DNA from: Heracleum sosnowskyi
Lineage: Eukaryota > Streptophyta > Magnoliopsida > Apiales > Apiaceae
Length of the DNA: 64,000 bases
Direction: 5' to 3'
NCBI GenBank assembly: GCA_030848705.1
Contig: CM061240.1
Coordinates: forward strand, 16,449,001 to 16,513,000
Below the pieces are notes generated by a model. The model was not told where the DNA came from and searched no databases. It saw only the letters and a list, made by a program, of their open reading frames with translations. A program made the translations under genes and the position numbers. Numbering within the stretch: position 1 is the first letter of the stretch; every line of letters starts with the position of its first letter. Below, piece after piece: positions 23,638 through 35,000 of the stretch.

Positions 23638-24052
23638 TGTTGGAACCAGTTTTCTGTCGGGTCGGACTCCGAGTATCCCTTCGGGTTAACCTGTCAAAAG
23701 AGAAGAATGCGAGGGGTTTGGCCCCCGATTCACCTCCGGTGTGAGAATAAGTTAGAGGTTCCAGTAAGGTTTAATTGAACGTGCAAGTGTTTGTGTATGT
23801 AAAAATGAGTATTATCTTGAATATGAAACCTGTTATGTGCTTTTATAGGCACTTTGGTACCGGCTCGCCCGGATTCTTCGGGGGCAACCGTCCACATACG
23901 TGGTCCTGTTCTTCCGCCTGAATAGTCGGGTGACTTGGTCAAGCAACAGTCAGATCCAACGGACCTAGCCGAAGAAGTGGGCTGTGACCGTTCGGCCCAA
24001 TTACTACTCGGCCCAATCACTATTCGGCCCAATCCCAGTCGGGCCCCCAACA
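23638..24052 (-). repeat. 5' LTR of the Tat element
   Basis: 415 bp, the same length as the 3' LTR. Its right end is followed by the GTGTT duplication at 24053-24057. Confidence 0.93.
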
Positions 24053-24057
24053 GTGTT

Positions 24058-24545
24058 ATTGTCAAATGACAGAAGTAAAATCTCGACAGGGTGATTTTGG
24101 GAGTTTATATAAAAAATGTTAGAGTTGTCAACAAATTTTTTCAAAACATTTTCCAAATCTATTTTTTATGATAATATTTCTAATAAAAATACGGGACCCC
24201 GCGTACATTCATATGCGTTCACGAATTAAAAATTGTCAATTATCAGTCACGTTATTCTGTACAAATTTTGGAAAATTTTGTTGAGTGTTATAGTATTACT
24301 CGTTTATATATACTAGGAACTGAACTCTGAAAAATATAATATCGAGGAAGTACAATGTATTATTATAGTACATACATAATAATATGTTTTTTTTTCAAAG
24401 AACATATAATTCATATTTTGAAAACTATATGTAATATATAACTTATAAATAATTGTTAATATTTTGAGCCTGTTATAAATATATTATAGAATATAGTATA
24501 AAGTGGAGAGTTTGAAAAAGAAATAACATTTGCTTCTTATTGATG
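24058..24545. other. AT-rich spacer between two LTR elements
   Basis: No ORF, repeat or regulatory signal is recognised in this half-kilobase. Confidence 0.4.
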
Positions 24546-24550
24546 TCATC

Positions 24551-25097
24551 TGTTAGATATAATTGCTAATGTTTGTTTATCAGTGTTTAAGCAACAGGTA
24601 CTGGTCAGAGTTTATCAGAAGCCGATCAGAGTTTAGTTAAACTCTGATAGGGTGAAGAGTTTAAAGGAAGCTAGTCAGAGTTTATTTAAAGTCTGACAAG
24701 GTGATAGTTGAATTAGCTGTCGGTGCAGAATTGAAGATTCTAGAAGCAATACATTCTGAAGATGGAAAGAAGCAGAATATATTGATACAGTTAAGGAAAC
24801 AGGATAGAAGATAAGAAGCAATCCTTAATTGATATGAATTGTATAGCTAACTTGTAGGAATATCAATTAGAGAAGGATTGTATGTAGCTGTGTACTATAT
24901 AAACACAGATAGGTTATCCCTAGAAGGGACGCGATCATTGAGATATTATTCTTGTAACCTAGAAGCTCTTTATGATTCATTAACATCATAAAGAGAGAAG
25001 CTGTTAATAAGATTACAGTTTTATTGATTCATAAACAGTGTTATTAATTATTGTTATTCTCATACATACTTGATTATATTGTGTATTCGGCCTAACA
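24551..25097 (+). repeat. 5' LTR of the intact copia element
   Basis: The first 150 bp (U3) hold four copies of AACTCTG or its complement in a mixed direct and inverted arrangement. The TATA-like CTATATAAACAC at 24895-24906 would place the transcript start near 24930. Confidence 0.95.
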
Positions 25098-25099
25098 AT

Positions 25100-25111
25100 T
25101 GGTATCAGAGC
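25100..25111 (+). promoter_or_regulatory. Primer-binding site (initiator tRNA-Met)
   Basis: TGGTATCAGAGC, two bases after the 5' LTR, is the classic copia primer site complementary to the 3' end of initiator tRNA-Met. Confidence 0.9.
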
Positions 25112-25160
25112 CAAGGCTGTTTAATATATACAGTTTTACGATTAAAACACAGTAATAATC

Positions 25161-28100
25161 ATGTCTGAAGAAAATCAAAATCAAGTTCCTCCTACGGCTG
25201 AACAGGTTAAGCCAAATTCTGTGAGTCGATATGAAACTATCAGGGTTCCAATGCTCAGGCCAATAGAGTATCCGATATGGAAGGTGAAGATGACCATGTT
25301 TCTGGAGGCTACAGATCCAGAATATCTTGACAGAATCAATAATGGTCCTCATAAGCCAACTAAATTATCTCCTGCTGTTGGCGATAAAGAACAGACATTG
25401 ATTCCAAAGGAAAAGAAAGATTATACTCCTGAAGACATCTCATCAATTGCAAAGGATGCAAAGGTTAGACATCTACTCCACAGTGCTTTAGATAATGTTA
25501 TGTCTAACAGAGTAATTGGCTGCAAAACGGCAAAGGAAATCTGGGATGCTTTGGAAGTAAGGTGTCAAGGAACCACTGCTATAAAGAAGAACAGGAAGAC
25601 AATACTCACACAGGAGTATGAGCACTTTGATTCAAGATCTAATGAAACCTTGACTGAGACTTATGACAGGTTTTGTAAATTACTGAATGATCTGTCTCTG
25701 GTTGACAAAGAATATAATCTTGAAGAGTCAAATCTCAAGTTTCTCTTATCTCTACCTGAAAAATGGGATCTGAAGACGACCTCAATCAGAGATAATTATG
25801 ATCTTGATGATACAGATCTTGATGAGATTTATGGCTTGTTAAAGACTCACGAACTTGAGATAGATCAAAGGAACAGAAGATCAAGCAAGAAGACAAAATC
25901 CGTTGCTCTCAAAGTTGAGGAGAAGCCCATTGAAAAGAAGGAATCATCAAAGAAGAAAGCCAAGGGAAAGGCTTTAGTCATTAAATCTGAAAGTGAGTCA
26001 TCAAACTCTGATGATGACTCAAACTCTGATGAAGCTTCTGACTCTGAGGATGATGAAGAACAGTTGATGCAAATGGCAGCATTGATGGTGAAGACCTTCA
26101 AGAAGATGGGATTCAAGAACTTCAAGAAAGGAAAGAGATTCTCAAGGAGAGATTCAAATTCTGAGAAGAAGAATTTCAGAAAGTCTGATGGAAAAGATAC
26201 CAAGTCTGGAAAGAAGGACAAATCTGAGATCCAGTGCTACAAGTGCAAAGAGATGGGTCACTATGCTCCAGAGTGCAAGAAAGGAAAAACTGGAAAAGCA
26301 CTCGTCTCTAAAGGCAAAGACTGGGCAGATACTTCAGATTCTGATGATGGAGAAAATTATGCTCTTATGGCAACTGTCAAAGATGAGACTGAATCATCAG
26401 AAAATAAGGGTATAATAAAGAGCACACTTATCTTGGACAGTGGATGCTCAGGACATATGACTGGAAATAAAGCCCTGCTATCAGACTTTGTGGAGAAGGA
26501 TGGACCAAAAGTTTCCTATGGAGATGGCAACGTAGGACATACTCTGGGATATGGCAATATTAATCTTGGAGGTGTCATCATCACTAATGTAGCTCTAGTC
26601 TCAGGACTCAAGCACAATCTGTTATCTGTGAGTCAAATCTGTGACAGAGGAAACCATGTAGATTTTCATAGTGAATACTGTGAAGTTATCAGTAAATCTA
26701 CTGGAAAAGTTGTTCTAGTTGGACACAGGCGCAACAATATTTATGAAGCGAGTTTGGTAACAAACTCTGATGGAAAAACAGTGTGTCTGACTGCAAGAAT
26801 GTCAAATGAAGAGAGTTGGAATTGGCATAAAAAGCTCTCTCATCTCAATTTGAACAACATTAATGAGCTGATAAGAAAGGATCTTGTAAGAGGACTCCCA
26901 AAATCAACACTCAGTCTAAATGGCCTATGTGATTCCTGTCAAAAGGCCAAACAAAGGAAGTCATCTTTCAAGAGCAAAACTGAATCTTCAGTAGTGGAAC
27001 CTTATCATCTTCTACATGTTGATCTTTTTGGACCAGTGAATATAATGTCAATGGGCAGAAAGAAATATGCTCTAGTAATTGTTGATGAATATACTAGATA
27101 TACATGGGTGTATTTCTTGTCAAAGAAGGATGAAACTGCTCAAATTCTAATGGATCATGTAAATCTACTGGACAAAGGATCACAGCACAAAGTCAAAATA
27201 ATAAGGAGTGATAATGGAACTGAATTCAGAAATTCATTCATGGAAGCTTTCTGCAAGGAAAGAGGGGTGAAACAAGAATTTTCTGCACCTGGCACTCCAC
27301 AGCAAAATGGTGTAGTTGAAAGAAAGAACAGAACTTTAATTGAAGCAGCCAGAACTATGCTTGAAGAAGCAAAATTACCAACTTATTTCTGGGCAGAAGC
27401 TGTTCAAACTGCTTGTTTTACTCAAAATGCTACATTGATCAACAAGCATGGGAAAACACCATATGAGATGGTGAAAAATAAGAAGCCAAATTTGAAATAT
27501 TTTCATATATTTGGATGCAAATGCTTTGTGTTGAAGACTCATCCTGAACAGTTGACAAAGTTCGAGTTAAAAGCTGATGAAGGAATTTTTGTTGGCTATC
27601 CACTGTCAACAAAAGCATTCAGAGTTTACAATCTAAGAACTAAAGTGATCATGGAATCCATACATGTGTCATTTGATGACAAGAAAATAATTGGACTTGA
27701 AGACAAGGATGGATATGATCAACTACGTTTTGAAAATGAAGATCTACTCTCTAATGATATAAACTCTGATGAAGCAGGGTTGACAAACTCTGACGAAGCA
27801 TACTCTGAACCTCTACTGGTAAATACTGGAGAAACTGATAATTCTCAAATTGGAGAACCAGTTGAGGGGGAGCGTGAAGAAGCTCAACATGACACAGCAA
27901 GTGAGTCAGTTGAGGAAACTGATTCAAACTCTGACAATTCAAACTCTGAGTCATCAAATTCAGGGGGAGCCTCAGAGAATGTAGAAAGTCAACATATGAA
28001 TCAGGAGAGCATGGATCAAGGGGGAAGATCCAACAATGATGCAAGAAACCACTTACCATCAGCAAGAAAGTGGACACAGGCACACACACCTGATCTCATA

Positions 28101-29708
28101 ATTGGAAATCCTGATGCTGGTGTAAGAACCAGAAGTGCAACAAATAATGAGTGTCTGTATCATGCTTTCTTGTCTCAAACTGAACCAAAGAAAGTGGAGG
28201 AAGCTCTTCAAGATGCTAATTGGATTACAGCAATGCAAGAAGAGTTAAATGAATTTGAAAGAAATGAAGTCTGGACACTTGTACCTAGACCAAAGAACAG
28301 ATCAATTGTAGGTACAAAGTGGGTTTTCAGAAACAAGACTGACAGTGATGGTGTGATTACAAGGAATAAGGCTAGACTTGTGGCAAAAGGTTATTCACAA
28401 CAGGAAGGAATTGACTATGATGAAACCTTTGCTCCAGTTGCAAGACTGGAGGCTATAAGGATTTTTCTGGCCTATGCTGCACACAAGAAGTTTAAAGTCT
28501 TCCAGATGGATGTGAAAAGTGCTTTTCTCAATGGGAAGCTTGAAGAAGAGGTATTTGTTGAACAACCACCAGGATTTGTAGATCCCAAGCATCCAGATTA
28601 TGTCTACAGGCTTGACAAGGCATTATATGGACTAAAGCAAGCACCAAGAGCATGGTATGAAACTCTTGCTCAGTTTCTTTTAGAAAGTGGGTTCACGAGA
28701 GGTACAATTGATAAAACCTTGTTTTATTTCAATTCTGGTGATGATTTGCTTTTAGTTCAAATTTATGTAGATGATATTATTTTTGGATCTACTAATGACA
28801 AACTTTGTAAGAAGTTTGCAAAGCTTATGCAATCCAGGTACCAAATGAGCATGATGGGAGAGCTTAGTTATTTTCTAGGCTTACAGGTCAAGCAAACAGA
28901 TGATGGGATTTTTATCAATCAAGCAAAATATACCAGAAATCTTCTCAAGAAATTTGGTATGCTTGATAGTTCATCTGCTACAACTCCCATGGCTACAGCA
29001 ACGAAGCTTGACAAAGACACAGGAGCCTCAGTAGATATGACAAACTACAGAGGAATGATAGGGTCTTTACTGTATCTTACAGCAAGTAGACCTGATATCA
29101 TGTATGCAACATGTCTTTGTGCAAGATTTCAAGCAGATCCTAGAGAGCCTCATCTAACAGCTGTAAAAAGGATTTTCAAATATCTCAAAGGCACCATAAC
29201 CTTGGGTTTGTGGTATCCTAGAGAATCAGAGTTTAAGTTACTTGGTTACTCTGATGCAGATTTTGCAGGCTGTAAGATAGACAGAAAAAGTACAAGTGGA
29301 AGCTGTCAATTTTTAGGTGACAGATTAGTTTCTTGGTATAGCAAGAAACAGAAGTCGATTTCCACATCCACAGCTGAAGCAGAGTATATAGCAGCTGGTA
29401 GCTGTTGTGCACAGATTTTATGGATGAAGAATCAATTGCTGGATTATGGGTTAAGGTACTCTAAAGTTCCTATTTTCTGTGATAACCAAAGTGCTATTGC
29501 TATGACAGGAAATCCAGTACAGCATTCCATGACCAAGCACATCAGCATAAGATATCATTTTATCAGAGAACATGTGGAAGAAGGGAATATTGAGCTTCAT
29601 TTTGTGTCTACAGACCAACAACTTGCAGATATCTTCACCAAACCTTTGAGTGAAGCTACTTTTACAAGATTGGTAAATGAACTTGGCATGATCTCTGGTT
29701 CTGACTAG
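25161..29708 (+). CDS. Gag-pol polyprotein of the intact copia element, 1515 aa
   Basis: A single ORF starts 63 bp after the LTR (MSEENQNQVPPT). Approximate residues: gag 1-350 with the retrotransposon-gag region near RCQGTTAIKKNRKTIL; a serine/aspartate stretch built of NSD repeats 280-305; zinc knuckle CYKCKEMGHYAPEC 358-371; protease ILDSGCSGHMTG near 424; integrase HHCC 554-596 and catalytic D 619 (HVDLFGP), D 681 (RSDNGTEF) and E 717 (NGVVERKNR); RT 1020-1280 with YVDDIIFG near 1201; RNase H 1360-1497 with YSDADFAGC, TAEAEYIA, CDNQSAIA and LADIFTKPL. There are no stops or frameshifts and all key residues are present. An acidic linker at 860-960 again carries NSDEA repeats. It lies downstream of the primer site and is translated from the full-length element RNA. 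Confidence 0.95.
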   Translation: MSEENQNQVPPTAEQVKPNSVSRYETIRVPMLRPIEYPIWKVKMTMFLEATDPEYLDRINNGPHKPTKLSPAVGDKEQTLIPKEKKDYTPEDISSIAKDAKVRHLLHSALDNVMSNRVIGCKTAKEIWDALEVRCQGTTAIKKNRKTILTQEYEHFDSRSNETLTETYDRFCKLLNDLSLVDKEYNLEESNLKFLLSLPEKWDLKTTSIRDNYDLDDTDLDEIYGLLKTHELEIDQRNRRSSKKTKSVALKVEEKPIEKKESSKKKAKGKALVIKSESESSNSDDDSNSDEASDSEDDEEQLMQMAALMVKTFKKMGFKNFKKGKRFSRRDSNSEKKNFRKSDGKDTKSGKKDKSEIQCYKCKEMGHYAPECKKGKTGKALVSKGKDWADTSDSDDGENYALMATVKDETESSENKGIIKSTLILDSGCSGHMTGNKALLSDFVEKDGPKVSYGDGNVGHTLGYGNINLGGVIITNVALVSGLKHNLLSVSQICDRGNHVDFHSEYCEVISKSTGKVVLVGHRRNNIYEASLVTNSDGKTVCLTARMSNEESWNWHKKLSHLNLNNINELIRKDLVRGLPKSTLSLNGLCDSCQKAKQRKSSFKSKTESSVVEPYHLLHVDLFGPVNIMSMGRKKYALVIVDEYTRYTWVYFLSKKDETAQILMDHVNLLDKGSQHKVKIIRSDNGTEFRNSFMEAFCKERGVKQEFSAPGTPQQNGVVERKNRTLIEAARTMLEEAKLPTYFWAEAVQTACFTQNATLINKHGKTPYEMVKNKKPNLKYFHIFGCKCFVLKTHPEQLTKFELKADEGIFVGYPLSTKAFRVYNLRTKVIMESIHVSFDDKKIIGLEDKDGYDQLRFENEDLLSNDINSDEAGLTNSDEAYSEPLLVNTGETDNSQIGEPVEGEREEAQHDTASESVEETDSNSDNSNSESSNSGGASENVESQHMNQESMDQGGRSNNDARNHLPSARKWTQAHTPDLIIGNPDAGVRTRSATNNECLYHAFLSQTEPKKVEEALQDANWITAMQEELNEFERNEVWTLVPRPKNRSIVGTKWVFRNKTDSDGVITRNKARLVAKGYSQQEGIDYDETFAPVARLEAIRIFLAYAAHKKFKVFQMDVKSAFLNGKLEEEVFVEQPPGFVDPKHPDYVYRLDKALYGLKQAPRAWYETLAQFLLESGFTRGTIDKTLFYFNSGDDLLLVQIYVDDIIFGSTNDKLCKKFAKLMQSRYQMSMMGELSYFLGLQVKQTDDGIFINQAKYTRNLLKKFGMLDSSSATTPMATATKLDKDTGASVDMTNYRGMIGSLLYLTASRPDIMYATCLCARFQADPREPHLTAVKRIFKYLKGTITLGLWYPRESEFKLLGYSDADFAGCKIDRKSTSGSCQFLGDRLVSWYSKKQKSISTSTAEAEYIAAGSCCAQILWMKNQLLDYGLRYSKVPIFCDNQSAIAMTGNPVQHSMTKHISIRYHFIREHVEEGNIELHFVSTDQQLADIFTKPLSEATFTRLVNELGMISGSD

Positions 29709-31101
29709 AGATACGGGTTAGACTCAAAATTTATACATGTTTAATTCTTGTTGCTCATGATTTCTTGCATGTGTTAACTGTTATGAGTACCAGTGTGATA
29801 AACTCTGTTGGTTAAAATCTGATGTTAGTCTCTGTTAGTCATAAACTGTTGGTCATACTTTGAATGTTACAGATTAATGCTATTCTCTGATTGTAATTTT
29901 GTCTGGAACATAAGGACCAATGAAGAAATTTGTATGAAGCATAATTCTCAGTAAGTAACTGTGAATCCTTAAGAGTTGTATAGACTCTGATCTCAAAAAT
30001 GTGCAGTAAGCTAACACAGCATGATACTGTCTCAATATTTATAGCATCTCTTAGTTTATTGATCCTATACTGAGTCTGTATTAGCTGTTTGCATTTTCTC
30101 TCATAAGTTAATTATATTTACTGATGAAAAGTCTAAACTCTGATTATTAATTTCAAATAATTCACCCTCAAATTCAAAAGATGCCAAACAGAGCACAAAT
30201 TCCTTTGAGATCATGTTGTGCCTAGGACGATCCAGGAACTTATTGTATGAAATAAGGGCTAAAATCTTAGATTTTTGGTGACTAGTGCCAACCACTGATT
30301 ACTGGAAAAATAAAAAAAAAAAAATAAAAATAAATATATATTGAAAAAATTAATAAAGGGGGTGAAAAATAAAAGACATATCCAAATGAAAGGATATCAG
30401 TAATACAGAGTTTAGATATACAATCAGATTTTATGTTATACATGAGAGTTTCGGCAACCAGTTTTTACTACTTTAGATTGTGGATTTTATGCACTTTGAG
30501 ATGGTCTCAATACTGATTTCGGTAAACTCTGCTACTACACACACATATTTTCACAACTGTACAGAATGAGAAAAGAGTTTATTGACAAAGAAGGACAAAT
30601 GGTAAACACTGATGTTTTGTGTGAAATACGCCGAGGTTACTTTATTTTAATCTCTGATGGTTAAAATAACTTTCTTGTCTCAGACAGTTTATGATTTTGG
30701 GTTTAGTCATTTGTTTTTCGAAAAAGTATGATTGAACAGAGAAAAGAAAGAGTTTGGTTGATAAGTACTGATAGTGATCAGTAGTACTGATGAGTATGTT
30801 AGTTTATTGTTTTAAGTGATATCATGTCTTTCACTTTACAATCACTAGGTAAAATTGATAATACTGAAAGTAAAGCAATAAAATGAGTCTTTTTCATTAA
30901 TTGATTCAAACTCTGTTACATTCAGTCAATTACATACTCATGCTTAGCTAATCTTTCTGGTAAATATTAATTTCTATGGTTACAAAAGTGAAGATCTATT
31001 TAACCAGGATAAGTACTTGAATGCTATCCAACATCGAAGCAGAAGAGCTAGAGCCAGAAGCTATTGTGCTCTACTACTTCTGATGATAGCTACCCAGTTG
31101 C
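29709..31101 (+). other. Non-coding spacer between gag-pol and the extra ORFs
   Basis: This 1.4 kb has no ORF of note. It contains AACTCTG or its complement at least five times and several related words (ACTCTGAT, TCTCTGATGG). It may be a long 3' UTR of gag-pol or a spacer gained with the extra ORFs. Confidence 0.5.
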
Positions 31102-31494
31102 TCATCTGGTCATTATACCATTTGGGATTGCTTGAAATCCTCCTAATGATGAATCATCATCATCATCTTCTCGGGATCTCTTTCTGCTTTGCAGCTTGCA
31201 GGATTGTAAGAAGAGGTTTTCTTTTGACCCCGACAAGAAACTCAGTTGAAAAAGCATAAAGCAGATCTCCATGGCATCTTCATCTGCGAGGATTGGTGCA
31301 TCATATGGTCCTGGACGGAAGATGTATACATGAGGGTTGGAGAAAGGCCCTTCGGCTATTTCATCATCAACGATAAGGCCTTCATCATTCAAGAATGAGA
31401 GAACAAGAAACTCATCGATAAGATAGTTTTCTTGTTGCTGCCAGTTCATGTTAAAAAACTCTTCCACATCCAGGAATTCGAAAGTCCCAGCCAT
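31102..31494 (-). CDS. Antisense ORF inside the copia element, 130 aa, unknown function
   Basis: ATG at 31494 opens a 130-codon frame (MAGTFEFLDVEEFFNMNWQQ) ending at 31102. It is rich in acidic and aromatic residues and includes VYIFRPGPYDAPILADED. It then has a basic RKRSRE patch followed by a run of five aspartates, so it could be nuclear. I recognise no family. The ATG is the first one downstream of a TATA-like TTTAAATA box (31546-31553, minus strand). Because the LTRs are identical, the lack of stops is weak evidence for coding by itself. The start context and box placement make it worth calling. Confidence 0.45.
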   Translation of the reverse strand: MAGTFEFLDVEEFFNMNWQQQENYLIDEFLVLSFLNDEGLIVDDEIAEGPFSNPHVYIFRPGPYDAPILADEDAMEICFMLFQLSFLSGSKENLFLQSCKLQSRKRSREDDDDDSSLGGFQAIPNGIMTR

Positions 31495-32023
31495 TTTGGT
31501 GTATAGTAAGTTTAAGATATGAAGCCTGTTGTTACATTGCTTTGGTATTTAAAGCATTCAAACAGGGTATCTGAAAGGTTTTTCTTGGAGATTGAAAGGT
31601 TTTTGAAGCTTTTGGAAACAGTAACGTGCGGAGTTCCAAGACAGTCATTATTATACTGACTGTTGAGTTGCTTTGTACTTCGTTATTGTATTTCTGAGAG
31701 ATTAAAATTGATAATTTTATTATTATTGATTTTTATTAAAGTGGATATTTTGAGCGTTTTATGTGTTGCCAGGTGTCTAAATGTTTGCACGATTGCACGT
31801 GTGTATTGGATACAACTGTCAGCGTATGCACGTTTGACATCTGTCCCACTCACACACGTTTCAAGGACGCTTGCTGTGTATCGTGATCTTTTCAGTTATT
31901 ATTTAAATACACTACACATAAACGGTTCAATCTTTTACGAACCTTAACTCTTCATACGCTTTTTCACAAACACCTTTCTACACATAAACTTTGCTGTCTT
32001 TCGCATCAATTCAGAATCTTCTA
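31495..32023. promoter_or_regulatory. Candidate bidirectional promoter between the antisense ORF and the extra ORF
   Basis: Between two divergent ATGs lie a TATA-like TTTAAATA box facing left (31546-31553), TATTTAAATA facing right (31900-31909), and a palindromic G-box CACGTG (31796-31801) with nearby ACACGT and CACACACG words. The right-hand box is 115 bp before ATG 32024, leaving a leader of normal size. This region is internal to the retrotransposon and separate from the LTR promoter. Confidence 0.5.
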
Positions 32024-35000
32024 ATGGCAACCACAGCTTTTGTTTCGTCTGGCTTAGAGTTCGTTCCAAACAACTATACTGCACCACTAAACACTGCAAA
32101 CGCACCAGAGGCATTTCATATGATTCAAGAGTTTCTTGCTCAGTCAGCGATTGGGCGTGCTTTGGTAGAACCTGAAAAACTTTCTGGTTCACAGATAAAG
32201 GCGTTCTGGGAAACAGGAATGTATGATGATGGTGGTGAGACAGGCAACCCATCGATTATTTTTGAATATGAAGATACAGAGTATGTAATAACTGCTGGAA
32301 CCATTCGCGCTGCAATGGGGTTTCCTGAATTTTCTTCGTATACAATTGGAATGGGTGATGAGGATTTGATAAGAATGATGCAAGAGATTGGGTATTCTGG
32401 ACCTTTGTCGAAGATTGGACAGCTCAAACGACCATTCTTAAGGAAGGAGTGGAGCTTCTTCTTTGATTGCATCACAAGGACTTTTAGCAAGAAATGCACA
32501 AACTGGGATGCTATTCCCACAGACAGTCTGCAAATCGGGTATTCTCTTTTATTCGATAATCATTTTGATTTTGCACGACTTGTTTTGAATAATCTAGGAG
32601 ACAAAATGAAAGAGAATAGAGGAGTAGTCTATTTCTCTAGATTCTGTCAGACTTTGTTCTCTTACTGTGTTGAAGGAGTAGAAGTAGGTGAAGAAGCTGT
32701 TTCTTGTTTTAAATTACATAAGAGAATATTTTCTGATCTTATTAATAAAGATGTTAAGAAAGGAGTTGTTGGAGACTTGTTGCTACCTCAATCTGTGCAA
32801 CAGTTTTTAAATGCTCAAGTCAATCCATCAACACAAGCTTCTTCTCAACCTGAGCCTCTACAACAAGAACTGCCTCCTTCAACTTCTGTTAAACCTAAAA
32901 GGGGTGGTAGGACTAAGAATGTTGGTACTAAACCTGCTAGGGTTGCTAAGTCAAATGCTGAAGCTGGGGTATCAAGCACTGAAGAACTGCCTCAGAGAAA
33001 AAGAATGAAGAAAAAGAGAGCTCAAAGAGCAAAGTCTGTTGCTGCTGATTCTGTTGCAGAATCAGAAACTGAAACTGATGAAGATAATCCTCATCAGAGA
33101 AAGAGAAGACAAGTTGCTGAATATCTTTTTGCTGATATCATTGCCAATATGGACAAAGTTCCTGAAGAAACTGAAGCTCCTGAAGCTTTTGTTCAGGAGG
33201 AAGCTGCAAATCCAGAAGCTGTCAATCAAGACAGGCTAAATACTGATGATATTGAAATGGATTCTGATAGAGAAGCTCCTACATCAACGGCTAATGATGT
33301 AGTTGAGGAAGCTGCTGCTCATTCTGACAGCAGAATTTTTGATCTTAAAGAAAATGTAAGAGAAGCTGATCAAGCTACTACAGAATTGGTAGAAACTATT
33401 GCTTCCCACACCGAACTCATTTCTCTTGATTTTGAGAAAGGTGAGGAAGTTGATCAGATTAGAATTGATCATCCTACAGAAGCTGTTGCTGTACCTGCTG
33501 ATGCAACAGAGAATGTTCCTGTAGCAGCAGAGTTTGTTGCAAACTCTGAAGATGCTCTTGTTCTTGAAGCTCTACAACAATCAGTTGTTGAGATTGTTCA
33601 GCGAGAAGCAGAGGTAATTGCTAAAGCAAACTCTGATATTCCTGAAACTGTTGCAGAGAAAGTTAATAATGAAGCTGCACAGTTAGAACATGAAATCACT
33701 GCTGAACATGTTCCTGAAGAGATTGCAAGAGAGGATGACAATGTTAATGCTAGTCCTGCTCATTCACCTTCACACATATCTGACATTCAAGCCAACTCTG
33801 ATGAAGAAAGAGAGTTCAATCGGGCTACTGAAAAACATTTTCAAGATATGTACTTCAAGAACTGGACGGAAGCAGATTGTATTTTTACTTCACAAAGGGC
33901 TGCTGATTTAACTGCTAACTCTGTTAAAGAGATTAAAAATCCTGAACTTCTCAGTCATTTCAAAGCAACTGTTGTTCAAATCAAATCATTAAACAATCGT
34001 TTTGATGCTTCTGATAAGGTGATTGAAGGGTTAAGGAATGATATAGCTACAAGAGAGCTTACACAGCAGAAGGACAAATCTCTATACATCTCTTTGTGTA
34101 AAGAGCAAAAGACTTTAAATTCTAGATTGTCGAAAGTTGAGGAGAATCAGACTGCTATGTCTGCTCAACTAACTTCAATTTCTAATGCTCTGGAGTTGCT
34201 GACATCAGTACTACTTTCTGATGATGTCAAAAAGGGGGAGAGTGTACCAAGTGACAAATGCAAAGACACTCAAGCTCTGAGACGGAGGGATGATGGTAAT
34301 GATGGTGGAAGCAAGGGAGGTGAATCTGAAAAGAGTTTAGGCTTAAGACCATCAAGATCAAGATCAAACTCTGAGAGAAGATCAAACTCTGGTAAGGGAA
34401 AAGTAATTTCTGCCAGTGGTTCAAGGCTCAAAAGTTTGATAAACACTGATAAGCCTAGCACTGATGAAGAAGTTGCTGCTAAATTATTTATAGCAGAACA
34501 TGGAAAAGATGTTACAATTGAAGATATCCAAGCTGAAGAGCAAATGCTTGCTGAAGAACACAGGAAGAATCTTGAAGCTGGGATATACAAAAAGAAAGAA
34601 ATCAAGGCTTCTAGAAAGAAAGAAACTGGAATTATTATTAAAGAAAATACTCAACAGAGTATACAATACACCAGGAGGCCTATGATTAGAAACTCTGATA
34701 AGGGTAAAGGCAAAATGATTGAAGAGCCTAACCTGAAGGAGAAAGAATATTCAACCTCTGACATTGCTCAAGTTGAAACAAGATTACCAAAATCAACCTC
34801 TGACGCTGCTCAAGTTGATGATACTATTGAAGTTAAGCCAGCCTCTGACAAGGCTCAAGCTGTGCAAACTCAGCTAGCTCCACAACTCCAAGGTATTTTT
34901 AGAAGACCTGTACTATCTGAAGCTCTGACACTTCAACCTGTGGATTTCTCTCAAACCAGGACTGTACTTGGAAAAGAAACTTTTGATAAAGCTGGTTTAG

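Larger units (their letters stand above)
11885..24052 (-). mobile_element. Tat-type Ty3/gypsy LTR retrotransposon, 12.2 kb, decayed
   Basis: Two 415-bp LTRs (11885-12299 and 23638-24052) beginning TGTTGG and ending CCAACA enclose gag, protease, RT, two RNase H-like domains and integrase on the minus strand, so the 5' LTR is the right-hand one. The 5-bp target duplication is GTGTT (11880-11884 and 24053-24057). Gypsy order (integrase last) and the second, archaeal-type RNase H after RT point to the Tat lineage. Between integrase and the 3' LTR lies a spliced gene on the opposite strand. I count nine LTR differences, about 98% identity. Coding DNA has several nonsense codons and a frameshift, and two later insertions interrupt it (18579-about 19897 and 20859-21986). 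Confidence 0.93.
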